From positions 36,783,246-36,847,245 of the forward strand of contig OV277866.1 in NCBI GenBank assembly GCA_922989275.2: DNA of 64,000 bases, read 5' to 3'. The notes beneath the pieces are model-generated. The model was not told the DNA's origin, did not search any database, and saw only the letters and a list, made by a program, of their open reading frames with translations. Below are positions 23,817-32,370 of the stretch, piece by piece (position 1 is the first letter of the stretch; each line of letters starts with the position of its first letter). Position numbers and translations under genes: made by a program. The stretch is from Gari tellinella (Eukaryota; Mollusca; Bivalvia; Cardiida; Psammobiidae).

Positions 23817-24030
23817 TTAACCCTTTGCCCGCTAATCGCATCTTTATTTAAATTTGCAAACAGTTTGGATTCTGATCAGACGCCGAGTAACTCGGCGTCT
23901 GATCAGAATCCAAACCGTTTGAAACTGACACCGACCTTTTTTCATCCAACTGTTCTGGATTTCAAGTTTGATAAATAAAAACTGACGTCAAATATTTAGC
24001 AGATGGTATTGTAGTAGGTGAAAGGTTTAA
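23817..24030. mobile_element. Family 1 MITE, full length with TTAA at both ends
   Basis: It runs from TTAACCCTTTGCCCGC to GTAGGTGAAAGGTTTAA, 214 bp. The hairpin at 23857-23921 is nearly perfect with a GCCGAGTAACTCGGC centre and the paired GGATTCTG/CAGAATCC variant in the outer stem. Confidence 0.84.
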
Positions 24031-24157
24031 TGGCAATTAGTTATTTGATACATATCTCTTGTATGCGTGGACATGAAAAAGCTTGTAAGAAATCACTGAC
24101 GGCGATGGCGGCCATCAATCACCGCGTAATGTCAATACGAAAGGTATGATCAGGATC

Positions 24158-24195
24158 ATGAAGACGATTGCTTACAAGAGAGCAATCGTCTACAT
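24158..24195. repeat. Short isolated hairpin
   Basis: CATGAAGACGATTGC and GCAATCGTCTACATG pair around a TTACAAGAGA loop. It resembles no other family in the window. Confidence 0.5.
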
Positions 24196-24395
24196 GATGG
24201 ATGGACTGTCTAAACAAATTACTTCGCAAACATTTTACAGTCCCGGTCAGTCTTTCTTTTTTTTTTGTGCCTATAACGCATTCACTGCATATTTGATGAA
24301 TCAAGGCTAGAATAACATTTATGCTTTTACTGACAGAAAGCTGGCTTTAGTAGGGGAACTTATCTGCAGATGAAAGTTGTGAAAAATACAGCACT

Positions 24396-24846
24396 TTAAC
24401 CTTTTTGTGCCCACGATCCCATACAGTTGAGAATCTGTTATTCTTTCCCGTTTAAACGCAAACGTACGCAAACGCAAAGCACTAAAACGTAGAAAAGAAC
24501 AACTTTTGGACAATTCTGATAATTCTTGTTTATCTTGGTGGCAAACAGTTTGGAGCCTGATCAGACGCCGGGTTACCCGGCGTCTGATCTGGCTCCAAAC
24601 TGTTTGCACTGCAAATAATAGTTTTTAGCGTAAACGCGTTTATTGGGAAAGAATAACAGATTCTCCACTGTATATGGGACATAGGCAAACAGTGTAGTCT
24701 CTGATCAGAGTCTACACTGTATGCTTATAGGAATTTCAATATAAAACAAAAAGAAAATGAAAATTTTGACCAGGCATCCCTTTGATAAAAATGGGTTAAT
24801 CCAATATATAAACATGGAAGAATCCACTTGGCACAAAATGGGTTAA
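24396..24846. mobile_element. Family 4 MITE interrupted by a family 5 insertion
   Basis: It runs from TTAACCTTTTTGTGCCCACG, interrupted after GATCCCATA, and continues from TATGGGACATAGGC to CACAAAATGGGTTAA. The short core D hairpin (CTCTGATCAGAG centre) lies at 24684-24724. Uninterrupted copies at 29855, 39278 and 40541 show the original CCCATATATGGG-type junction. Confidence 0.85.
24424..24670. mobile_element. Family 5 MITE nested in family 4
   Basis: A 247-bp element, CAGTTGAGAATCTG to CAGATTCTCCACTG, flanked by TA on both sides. The core A hairpin spans about 24539-24607 with the GGGTTACCC centre. Comparison with empty family 4 copies shows that TA was duplicated on insertion. Confidence 0.9.
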
Positions 24847-24904
24847 TCTCCCTCTGATGAAACGCAATGTGCGATATACAGAAATGATATGTATAATTTG
24901 TTGG

Positions 24905-25160
24905 CACAAGAGTCATTTCTCCCGCTTAATGTAACGCAATCGAAATCAAATGTACTGAAACACACTGAAATGTAGGAAATAACACTTTTAAATTTCTAAC
25001 CATTTACCCTACCACATGGCAAACATTTAGAAGACTGGTCAGACATCGGACTGCCCAGGTATATACTGGCTCTTAGAAACTGTTTGCAGTGGACATCACC
25101 CATTGTGTTACAATGTAGCATAAACCCGTTTATTGTGAAATAATATCATATTCTCCATTG
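24905..25160. mobile_element. Decayed family 5-like MITE
   Basis: TTTCTCCCGCTTAATGTAACGC at the left and CGTTTATTGTGAAATAATATC...TTCTCCATTG at the right resemble family 5. The core A hairpin at about 25020-25087 is strongly decayed. Confidence 0.6.
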
Positions 25161-25255
25161 TATGAGAGAGATAAGAAAATACTAGTGTATAATTTGACGT
25201 TAATTTGGGAAATCAATTAGATCTACAATGCGATTTAAAAAGAAGGTAATTTTTA

Positions 25256-25307
25256 AAACACCTCGAAACGCATTTATTGTGAGCGAATAACGTGTTCTCC
25301 AATGTTA
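25256..25307. mobile_element. Family 5-like right-end fragment
   Basis: AACGCATTTATTGTGAGCGAATAACG and TTCTCCAATG correspond to the last 50 bases of family 5. Confidence 0.5.
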
Positions 25308-25354
25308 GCTGCTTCGCAGAACGCAAGAGTCCTTAAACTATTTGTCTCTCAGCT

Positions 25355-25602
25355 TTAACCCTTTCCCACATAGAAACGACTTTTAGCGTATTCAATTTAT
25401 TCCTCCGCTGAAGAAAATAGTTCCAGTTTATACCCTCATGAACAATTACAATAAGAAATATTTTTTATATAGCCTAGCAGATACTAGTTTAAAACAGGCT
25501 GAAAGTAAAGCAGAATGAAGGCACATTCTGCTTTACTTTCAATCTGCTTTAAGTGATCACCTATATCTAATGTTATAAACGCGTTATTGGGTAAAGGGTT
25601 AA
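25355..25602. mobile_element. Family 2 MITE with partly collapsed hairpin
   Basis: It runs from TTAACCCTTTCCCACATAG to GGGTAAAGGGTTAA, 248 bp. In the hairpin (25489-25553) the centre is shortened to GAATGAAGGCACATTC while both outer arms remain. Confidence 0.83.
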
Positions 25603-26028
25603 ACCAATCGTCAAATAATTTTCTACGTTTTCATGCATTATATTTAGAATAACCTCCTCCCCACAGCAATATTTCTCTCTGTATCTACAGATTTTGCAAT
25701 GATGTGTAACAAGCAATGTCTCATACCAATATGTACTAATTGCTTGGATGTCGCCAAGGTGTTGCAGGTACTGTTAATCTTGACAAGTCTCATCAAATAT
25801 CGATTAGCCAGCGAGAATCTCGTTTTCGGATCTCGCGGTAAAGACTCAGGCACGATAACGATAAGGAATTGCTTACATAATATTAACATCATTCATAACA
25901 CACACCAGGCTAAAGATACCGACAGATAGTAACCCCATCAGCTGGGCCTGAAGATAAAAGGCTTAACGACTTTATAAAATTCACATAATTGCATCATGCC
26001 AAAATGTTAGCTTCGCGAATTCGTTTAA
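25603..26028. other. No gene seen
   Basis: Two mirrored reading frames (25644-25929, both strands) have no recognisable similarity and are probably chance. No repeat family seen. Confidence 0.35.
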
Positions 26029-26029
26029 A

Positions 26030-26186
26030 CTATTTCACCGCCATAAGCGTTTGCCAAAGAGTTTCTATCCAGATCAGTTGTTTTACTCTTATATCAAGGT
26101 TTCCTCTGTAAATCTACTTTACAACTTACTTTTGAATATCAGGGTAGCAACTCGTTTTAAAGCAGACGATTGAGGTGAAAGGATTA
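26030..26186. mobile_element. Decayed family 1 MITE
   Basis: TATTTCACCGCCATAAGCG at the left, AAAGCAGACGATTGAGGTGAAAGG at the right, with one arm of core A (TCCAGATCAG) between. The hairpin is lost. Confidence 0.5.
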
Positions 26187-26203
26187 AAGCAGACATGTAG
26201 ATA

Positions 26204-26400
26204 CAGTGGAGAATCTGTTATTCTTTCCCAATAAACGCGTTTAATCTAAAACTATTATTTTCAGTGCAAACAGTTTGGAGCCAGATCATTTGCCACCAAG
26301 ATAAACTTGAATTATCAGAATTGTCCAAAAGTTGTACTTTTCTACGTTTTAGTGCTTTGCGTTTGCGTTTAAACGGGAAAGAATAACAGATTCTCCACTG
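26204..26400. mobile_element. Family 5 MITE, inverted, hairpin mostly deleted
   Basis: CAGTGGAGAATCTG to CAGATTCTCCACTG with TA on both sides, 197 bp. Relative to the copies at 4611, 24424 and 30336 the body is inverted. The deletion removes one hairpin arm, so GGAGCCAGATCA runs straight into TTTGCCACCAAG. Confidence 0.85.
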
Positions 26401-26533
26401 TAATGGATAATAGTTAAATAACTAACAATAAATTGTTTATTTCATCATTTATTATTCTTTCTTTCATTGCTGAATTTGAATATTAAAACATTTATACAAT
26501 AATTCATTGGTTAATAAACTTATTGATTTATTG

Positions 26534-26611
26534 AATGATTGATTGCTTGATTGAATGATTGATTGATTGATTGATTGATTCATTCATTCATTCATTCATA
26601 CATTCATTCAA
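26534..26611. repeat. GATT/CATT tetranucleotide microsatellite
   Basis: A (GATT)n tract switches to (CATT)n at about 26581, so the two halves are inverted with respect to one another. Imperfect units at both ends. Confidence 0.85.
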
Positions 26612-26711
26612 CAAGTTATTAATTCCACCACTCATCCATCCATTCATCTTTTTATTCATTGTTGAAATAATTATTTTCTCACGGAACATTCTGCCGCTTT
26701 ATTTTCAGCCT

Positions 26712-26943
26712 TTAACCCTTTCACTTTTTAATGACGCTTTAAAGCGCGTTTGCAAACTGTTTGGGTCCTGATCAGACGCCGCGTAACGTAGTGTCTGTTC
26801 AGAATCCAAACTGTTTGACACTCTTATCGATATTAATTAAGTCCTATAAGCTTAAATCTATTGCAGACAACAATATTGAAGCAGATGACAATAAAGCGGT
26901 GAAGGGGTAAAATCTCCCAAAAAATTGACCATAAAAGGGTTAA
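26712..26943. mobile_element. Family 1 MITE just upstream of the Lbx exon
   Basis: It runs from TTAACCCTTTCACTTTTTAA to CATAAAAGGGTTAA, 232 bp. Core A hairpin at 26753-26817 has the GTCCTGATCAGACGCC arm and a partly decayed right arm (GTAGTGTCTGTTC). Its left 50 bases (TTTAAAGCGCGTTTGC) match the inverted copy at 57983. It ends about 137 bases before the exon. Confidence 0.83.
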
Positions 26944-26944
26944 A

Positions 26945-27000
26945 AGTCTTCAATACTGAACATAAGATATGGAGTCTTCAATACTGAAAATAAGATATGT
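26945..27000. repeat. Two-copy 28-bp tandem repeat in the intron
   Basis: AGTCTTCAATACTGAACATA followed by AGATATGG repeats once with two substitutions. It lies between the MITE and the splice acceptor. Its minus-strand translation happens to contain FSIED, which resembles the Lbx N-terminal motif, but it is on the wrong strand. Confidence 0.85.
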
Positions 27001-27061
27001 GGAAAAGGTTCAAGTATGGTAATTATGAAACTTGAAAAAGCTAATCCCGATAAATCATTTG

Positions 27062-27080
27062 TAATTTTTGTATATTTCAG
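27062..27080 (+). promoter_or_regulatory. 3' splice site of the Lbx homeodomain exon
   Basis: TTTTTGTATATTTCAG is a pyrimidine-rich tract ending in AG. Downstream, the reading frame opens in a conserved pre-homeodomain region. Splicing here leaves two bases (AT) of a split codon, so the intron is phase 1. Confidence 0.85.
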
Positions 27081-27595
27081 ATGCCAAGCGAAGAGAGCAA
27101 GCAGCCCTGTTCGGAAAACACAGTTCCCCGAAGAAACGACGGAAGTCAAGAACCGCTTTCACAAACCAACAGATTTATGAGCTCGAAAAGAGGTTCTTAT
27201 ACCAAAAATACTTGACACCTGCCGATAGAGATGAAATCGCACAAAATCTAGGTCTAACAAACGCACAAGTGATCACGTGGTTTCAAAACAGGCGCGCGAA
27301 GTTGAAACGTGACCTAGAAGAGCTTAAAAATGACGTTGTTGCGACTACCCAGCTCTCGGTAAAGTCTGGGTCGTCCGATCACGAATTTGATATTGATTCG
27401 GACTTGGAAACGGGACCCAATGAGCCCCAAACACCACCAAAGCGATCGCGAAGTGAATCCCCGGAGAAGAATGACTCCGCGCATGCGTCGCCGACGCCAA
27501 CAAATTCTCCGAAAATAATCGAGGACAAGTGTGACTCTCCCGGAGAAATTGTTGTCGACGATAAAGAGGATTATTCAGAAGATAAAGACTCGTAG
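27081..27595 (+). CDS. lbx: Ladybird-type homeobox protein, terminal coding exon
   Basis: This exon encodes the C-terminal 171 residues of a ladybird (LBX) transcription factor, a nuclear DNA-binding regulator of muscle-precursor and neuronal identity in animals. The homeodomain (27137-27316) begins [20 protein letters not shown] and keeps R5, F8, L16, F20, W48, F49, N51 and R53. Thr47 and Gln50 match the LBX/TLX group. The flanking [12 protein letters not shown] and [11 protein letters not shown] segments are LBX-like. The C-terminal part is Ser/Pro-rich ([15 protein letters not shown]) and ends in an acidic stretch, as vertebrate LBX1 does. The exon starts at the AG at 27079-27080; the in-frame ATG at 27068 lies in the intron and is not the start. 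The stop is TAG at 27593. The N-terminal exon, expected to hold an FSIEDIL-type repressor motif, is not found upstream in this window. Identification rests on recalled family sequence, not a search. Confidence 0.93.
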
Positions 27596-27628
27596 TACAC
27601 GTAAATGTACATTAATATATAGGTACTA
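27596..27628. other. Short 3' flank of the Lbx stop codon
   Basis: Only about 33 bases separate the stop codon from the first MITE terminus. No AATAAA lies here; the nearest downstream AATAAA is at 27911, inside the composite MITE. The 3' UTR therefore probably runs through transposon DNA (inference). Confidence 0.5.
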
Positions 27629-27655
27629 CAGTGGAGAAAACGTTATTCCTTCCCG

Positions 27656-27890
27656 TTAACTCATTATCCATTGAGACTTCCAAAGGACAATTCCAGTTTG
27701 CAAAAAGGCGGCCGGTCAATTTTAGTCAATTTAGGGTTGTTTTTTTATGATTAATTACAAAATGACAAACAGTGAAGTCGCTGATTAGAGGGCTCCCTCT
27801 AATCAGAAACTTCACTGTTTGCATTAGAAAAGTGTACTTTTCACAGGTACACGTTTGGTAGAGAACGAATATATGCGTCACTAGGGCTAA
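27656..27890. mobile_element. Family 3 MITE, right end truncated
   Basis: It starts TTAACTCATTATCCATTGAG, and the sequence ends at CACTAGGGCTAA, where CAATGAGTTAA is expected. The hairpin at 27767-27820 is centre-collapsed: GATTAGAGGGCTCCCTCTAATC. Confidence 0.78.
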
Positions 27891-28031
27891 ACAAACCATA
27901 AACGCATTGTAATAAAATTTAGTAAATTACATTTAAAAAAGAAATTCTTACTATTAATTTTAATCTGAATGGTAAACCAAACGTCTAAACTTGGCTCCAA
28001 ACTGTTTGCATAGGACATACTTGTTTTAGCC

Positions 28032-28282
28032 TTAACTCTTTCCTCCCTGAAACTTTAAATGGACAATTCCAGTTTCAATTTTAGTCTTGTCCATTTCTGA
28101 CTTTTAAGGGTTGTTTTTGTCATTTTTTTGCATTTTGACAAACAGTGAAGACCCAGATCAGAGGGCTCCGTAAGGAGCCCTCTGATCTGGGTATTCACTG
28201 TTTGCATATGACAAGTGAACTTTTCACATGTATACTGTTTGAAAAGGACGCCTATATGCGGGACTAGGGCTCAAAGGGTTAA
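28032..28282. mobile_element. Family 3 MITE, full length with TTAA at both ends
   Basis: It runs from TTAACTCTTTCCTCCC to GGGCTCAAAGGGTTAA, 251 bp. The hairpin at 28139-28204 has a compensated outer-stem variant: GACCCAGATCAG and CTGATCTGGGTA. Confidence 0.85.
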
Positions 28283-28320
28283 GGTGGTTTGTTGTGGAAA
28301 GAATAACGCCTTTTCCACAG

Positions 28321-28557
28321 TATAAATACAGAAACTACTTGTTCAGACTAGAAGATTTAGTATAAGTGTACATTATCCAAGACAAGAGTTGTTTAAAACA
28401 AACTGTAGGTGATTTGTGCGTGTATATCTAGATCGCCTCAGTGGATGAAATCCAAATACGAATGTCTCATTGCTGTTACAGAGACGAGTGCTGGTTATAT
28501 ATGTAGAAAGGTATTGTATGTAAATGGTGGTAAAACGATCACAAACTAATGCTGTTA
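28321..28557. other. No gene seen
   Basis: Short unique-looking stretch without recognised motif. Confidence 0.35.
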
Positions 28558-28864
28558 TTGACCCATTTAAGCATAGTGTCTATTCATGCGGACATTCGCA
28601 AACAGTGTAGATCATGATAAGACACCGCTTTCCACATTCAACCTTGTGTCTACTAAAGTGGACATTGACTACAGTGTAAACCCTGATGGGGCGCCGCGTA
28701 ACGCGGCGTCTCACCAGGGTCAACACTGTTTGCTATTTCATATGAAATAGTTTTACTCTATGGACAAACATTGTCGTGTAGATCACTCTAGTATATCTAC
28801 AGAGAAATATTTCAACTAGTATAAAGGAATAGTTCATTGTAATATCCAGACATAAATGGGTTAA
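28558..28864. mobile_element. Family 10 MITE
   Basis: Ends are TTGACCCATTTAAGC and CATAAATGGGTTAA. The main hairpin at 28669-28732 has CCCTGATGGGGCGCCGCG at the left of a TAA loop. An extra half hairpin lies upstream (GCAAACAGTGTAGATCATG, 28598), together with a second copy of GTGTCTA and GTGGACATT. This suggests an internal duplication. Confidence 0.75.
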
Positions 28865-28893
28865 CCATATTACAGACACATTTTACGTTCTGC

Positions 28894-29092
28894 TTAAACC
28901 CTTTCATAGACAAGATGCCTGCTTAAAATGGCCGTCATCAATTGTATGCCAAGGTCAATTTTGACTACAGAAATATTGTAATGAGTGCCACAAACTTTGT
29001 TTCATGACCAGACGCCGCGTTACACTGCGTCTTATCTGGATCCAAACTGTTTGAAATGTCGACTTGATTCGTCCGTGGCTGTGAAAGGTTTG
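28894..29092. mobile_element. Family 1 MITE (decayed)
   Basis: TTAAACCCTTTCATAGAC at the left and GGCTGTGAAAGGTTTGA at the right. The hairpin at 28990-29053 retains AGACGCCGCGTTAC and a TACACTGCGTCTTATC right arm. Confidence 0.68.
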
Positions 29093-29194
29093 ATTACGTA
29101 TGGCAAAATTATCATTTGAACTACTGAAGTTTATATTGTTACACCACTGAGCACTTGTGACAGGTGTATGCTTCCTTTACAAACAATATATACC

Positions 29195-29443
29195 TTAATC
29201 CGTTCCCCCATACATACGTCTTAAAGCCTCTTAATTATTCCTCCATCAAAGAAAATAGTTCCAATTTAAGCAGTCATGAATATGTATCATAAGAAATATG
29301 TTCTATGTTCTAGCAGATGGTAGCTTAAATCAAGCTGAAAGTAAAGCAGAATGTGCCTTAAGGCACATTCTGCTTTACTTTCAGCCTGCTTTAAGTGGTC
29401 ATCTATCTTCAATATAAAAACAGGCTATTCGGCATTGGGTTAA
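29195..29443. mobile_element. Family 2 MITE, full length with TTAA at both ends
   Basis: It runs from TTAATCCGTTCCCCCATAC to GGCATTGGGTTAA, 249 bp. The hairpin at 29323-29395 has the GTGCCTTAAGGCAC centre. Confidence 0.84.
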
Positions 29444-29463
29444 ACGAATGCATATACCGCTTC

Positions 29464-29525
29464 AAACAGTGTGGATCCAGATCAGAATGCCCCTAAAGGA
29501 GCCTTCTGATCAGGCATCTATGTTG
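29464..29525. repeat. Decayed core C-like hairpin
   Basis: TTCAAACAGTGTGGATCC and the inverse TCTATGTTGTT flank GATCAGAATGCCCC/TAAA/GGAGCCTTCTGATC. It abuts the preceding family 2 element. Confidence 0.55.
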
Positions 29526-29655
29526 TTCTTCATTTTGAAATATATATTAACAATGCACTAAGCTTAGTTTGAGACTGAAATTGTCCGTTTGAAATTTGAA
29601 ACAGAATGTATCCGTTCTCACATTTAAAGGCTTGCGCTCTAAAAGGTTCATTTGG

Positions 29656-29723
29656 TAAACAGTTTTTATATCAGGATGAGACGCCACATGATGCTATGTC
29701 TGATCTTGGTATGCACCGTTTGC
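29656..29723. repeat. Decayed core A hairpin
   Basis: TAAACAGTTTTTATATCAGG and CTTGGTATGCACCGTTTG arms with GAGACGCCACATGATGC at the centre. Confidence 0.55.
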
Positions 29724-29854
29724 TTAAACAGAGTATATTCGAATGGTACACTTGTCATATGAAATCAGTGTAAACCATAATCATAGGGCTCCTAAATAAG
29801 TCATCTGGTCAGTTCTTGCACGCTTTGTGATTTTGCAATACTGGTAAACAAACA

Positions 29855-30058
29855 TTAACCCATTTGCGCCCAGTGGATTCTTCCATGTTTTATATATTGA
29901 ATTAGTCCATTTTTTATTTAAGGGATGCCTGGTAAAAACATTTCATTTTCATTTTGTTTCATTTTGAAATTCCTTTCAGCAAACAGTGTAGACTCTGATC
30001 AGAGTCTATACTGTTTGCATATGTCCCATATATGGGATCGTGGGCACAAATGGGTTAA
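29855..30058. mobile_element. Family 4 MITE, full length, short hairpin
   Basis: It runs from TTAACCCATTTGCGCCC to GGGCACAAATGGGTTAA, 204 bp. The 40-nt palindrome at 29979-30018 has ACTCTGATCAGAGT at its centre. The CCCATATATGGGATCG junction is the uninserted counterpart of the family 5 target at 24424. Confidence 0.87.
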
Positions 30059-30133
30059 ATTCACTAGATTAATTTATAATCGGAATTGTCCATATGAAGC
30101 AGCTTTGTCGAATTTATCTGTTTTTATAATTCA

Positions 30134-30218
30134 AAACGTTGCTATGCCACGTTTTAAATCTGTAATTACGGGTCAGTACGAGAAAAGCGAGTTCGAGCAA
30201 TCAATATTCCACTGTAAC
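30134..30218. mobile_element. Family 6 fragment
   Basis: TTGCTATGCCACGTTTTAAATC, then ACGGGTCAGTACGAG and GCGAGTTCGAG, followed by CCACTGTA, match the right half of family 6 with mutations. Confidence 0.45.
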
Positions 30219-30335
30219 TGTATTATATACATGGCATGACAAAGTCAACCACCGACAGTTAAAAGTATTTTGACTATCATTATTTGACTGTGTGCATTAC
30301 TTATGCATGCGGAAAATGTTCAGATAATTTAGGTA

Positions 30336-30581
30336 CAGTGGAGAATCTGTTATTCTTTCCCGTTTAAACGCAAACGTACGCAAATGCAAAGCACTAAAAC
30401 ATAGAAAAGAACAACTTTTGGACAATTCTGATAATTCTTGTTTATCTTGGTGGCAAACAGTTTGGAGCCTGATCAGACGCCGGGTTACCCGGCGTCCAAT
30501 CTGGCTCCAAACTGTTTGCACTGCAAATAATAGTTTTAGCGTAAACGCGTTTATTGGGAAAGAATAACAGATTCTCCACTG
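30336..30581. mobile_element. Family 5 MITE, full length, TA flanked
   Basis: CAGTGGAGAATCTG to CAGATTCTCCACTG, 246 bp. The hairpin at 30453-30519 has a GGGTTACCC centre with one arm difference (GTCCAATC). It differs from the 4611 and 24424 copies at only a handful of positions. Confidence 0.9.
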
Positions 30582-30973
30582 TATGTCATAAGTAACGTAT
30601 TTTATAAATCCGGTAACTTACAAGCTTCACGCCCTGGCCAGAAATACAAATTGTTTTTTAATCCATATTGAGTTTTTGTTTAACATTTAGAAGGAAGTAA
30701 AATAAACAAATGTACAAAAAGGTTGCAGCAGATAAAATAATGATGTTGCTTCCGTAGTGTTTTTAAAACATTTACATTGTTCTAGGGTCAGTATAAATGA
30801 GAAATTTGCTGCCTTGTATGTCCAAACACACAGCTATACCTCGGAACAAATACACCTTTAACCTATGTTAAGCAACCGTTTGCGAGAACATATTCGTAAA
30901 GGGGGTTTACTCGTTTCCTATTATAAAGTTATTTGTTTTAAATTGTTTACTGGAGAAGCAAACCAATTCAATG
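30582..30973. other. No gene seen
   Basis: AT-rich, unrecognised. Confidence 0.35.
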
Positions 30974-31199
30974 TTAACCCCTTCACTGCCTTACCCCGAA
31001 CGCTCTAGTTATTTGTAAACAGTTTCGAACCTGATCAGACACCACGTAACGCGGCGTCTGATCAAGGTCAAAACTCTTTAACATTCATTTCAATATTTCT
31101 AGAGTCAACATATCTATCTTTTTAATTTGAGAAATAAAAGGCTTTTAAGCAGACGACAAATGTTTAAAATTGATGACGTCACGGCAGTGAAGGGGTTAA
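30974..31199. mobile_element. Family 1 MITE with perfect 17-bp terminal repeats
   Basis: TTAACCCCTTCACTGCC and GGCAGTGAAGGGGTTAA are exact inverse complements, 226 bp apart in total. The core A hairpin at 31016-31080 shows CpG-type decay (GACACCACGTAACGCGGCG). This is the cleanest example of the family 1 termini. Confidence 0.88.
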
Positions 31200-31550
31200 T
31201 CCCTCTTCTGCTTTTGATTTAGTTCACTGCAATTTACAAACAAAGATCCAGGAAGTCGCCATCTGATCAGGAACCAAAACGAAATCATATCGATATAAGT
31301 TTAGTCAAAAACACATACTTTTGATTTTAGAAATAGACGCACGTGGCAATTATGCAATAAATATACTTTACAAAGACTACTATTCTGGTAGCAATAGAGC
31401 AACACCAATCAATTTGTATCCTTATCAGACGTTGAATGTAAGATGTTTTTTGCTTGACATGAAAACATTTAACGTAGATCCAAAAGTATGCTGAAAACTA
31501 TATTGCTGGTTCCAAACGGCCTGCATTAACAAACAATTTGTCTTTTTTCC
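31200..31550. other. No gene; scattered core A fragments
   Basis: Short traces at about 31235-31280 (TTTACAAACAAAGATCC...CGCCATCTGATCAGG) look like a decayed core A hairpin. The rest is unrecognised. Confidence 0.4.
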
Positions 31551-31551
31551 C

Positions 31552-31654
31552 TATCAGCAAAAAGAGTAGACTCGGGTCAGATGCGACATCTGATTTGATT
31601 CTACACTGTATGCATATGTCTTATTCCTAGAAATGTTGGTACAAATGGGATAAA
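31552..31654. mobile_element. Family 4-like fragment
   Basis: CTATCAGCAAAAAGAGTAGACTC and GATTCTACACTGTATGCATATG form a core D-like hairpin. GTACAAATGGGATAAA resembles the family 4 end. Confidence 0.5.
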
Positions 31655-31874
31655 TGCATTTATGCAGAAAACTATTTTGCTGGTTGCAAACGTTTTGCAA
31701 TAACTACCAACTTGTCTTTACCACTATCTACGCGTTTTATCAAATGGTTGCTTAACAGAGTTTTGACTGTGCATTTACCCTGTTGTCGTGTTTTGTCATT
31801 GTTTCAATTAACGTCCTCCTTCCATTGTTAATTGTGTCTTGTTTGTTAATTCTGGCGTTTGTGGGTTCCTTATA

Positions 31875-32072
31875 CAGTCGAACTTCGATATCTCGAACTC
31901 AGTTAAGTCAAACATACCCGTAATTCAAAGTTAAAACGTGGCTAAGCCACGTTTTAACTTTGAAATATCGGTATGTTCGACTGAACCGAGTATGAAATAA
32001 TGCAGTTCATGTGTCAAACTATCGGATTGTTCGAGTTACATGTAAGCGAGATCGAGATATCGAAGTTCGATG
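31875..32072. mobile_element. Family 6 MITE, TA flanked
   Basis: CAGTCGAACTTCGATATCTCG begins the left end (first 20 bases conserved) and CGAGATATCGAAGTTCGATG the right end, with TA outside both. The internal palindrome at about 31907-31980 has AAAACGTGGCTAAGCCACGTTTT at its centre. The ends fit the Tc1/mariner/pogo style. Confidence 0.85.
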
Positions 32073-32099
32073 TACTTCAGTCTTCAATTTGATTGTTTA

Positions 32100-32370
32100 T
32101 AGAGGGGTATATATGGGAGAAATGACCATTTTCAAGTAACTGAAAGGTACGGGTCGTTGGGGATTATACGCTTTGCACTAAAACAATTAAATTTGTTGCA
32201 ATTTGTTTAGAGTCTGATCGGGCACCAAACTACTTGGCGTCTGGTTAGGTCTAAACAATTTGTCACTCAGATACAATACAAAATGTTTCTACTTAAACAA
32301 AACGCTAATTTTTGTGCATTTTGTTGCATTGTTTTGCATTTTATTTCGTTTCAACGGGGAAATAATAACA
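32100..32370. mobile_element. Decayed family 5-like MITE
   Basis: ATACGCTTTGCACTAAAACAATT, a decayed core A hairpin (about 32195-32263, GATCGGGCACC...TTGGCGTCTGG), then GTTTCAACGGGGAAATAATAAC. The ends are diverged. Confidence 0.5.

Larger units (their letters stand above)
27629..28320. mobile_element. Composite: family 5-type element containing two family 3 MITEs
   Basis: The outer inverted ends are CAGTGGAGAAAACGTTATTC at the left and GAATAACGCCTTTTCCACAG at the right, with TA outside each. This is a variant family 5 subfamily. Between them lie two family 3 elements and a core A remnant (GGCTCCAAACTGTTTGC at about 27994). Confidence 0.75.

Noticed and set aside
24319..24609. Recurring predicted peptides of the type QTVWSQIRRRVTRRLIRLQTVC, on both strands at 4602, 24319, 30297, 1118, 16760 and elsewhere
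   Set aside because: They are translations of the core A palindrome, which reads nearly the same on both strands. They recur only where the hairpin recurs and have no conserved protein outside it.
27068..27080. ATG at 27068 as the Lbx start codon
   Set aside because: It lies before a good splice acceptor (TATATTTCAG), and the residues it adds (MYIS) do not fit Lbx. An N-terminal domain is expected upstream.
26940..27149. Minus-strand frame containing FSIEDF, resembling the Lbx N-terminal FSIEDIL motif
   Set aside because: It is on the opposite strand to the Lbx exon and comes from the 28-bp tandem repeat in the intron. It lacks the flanking Lbx context.
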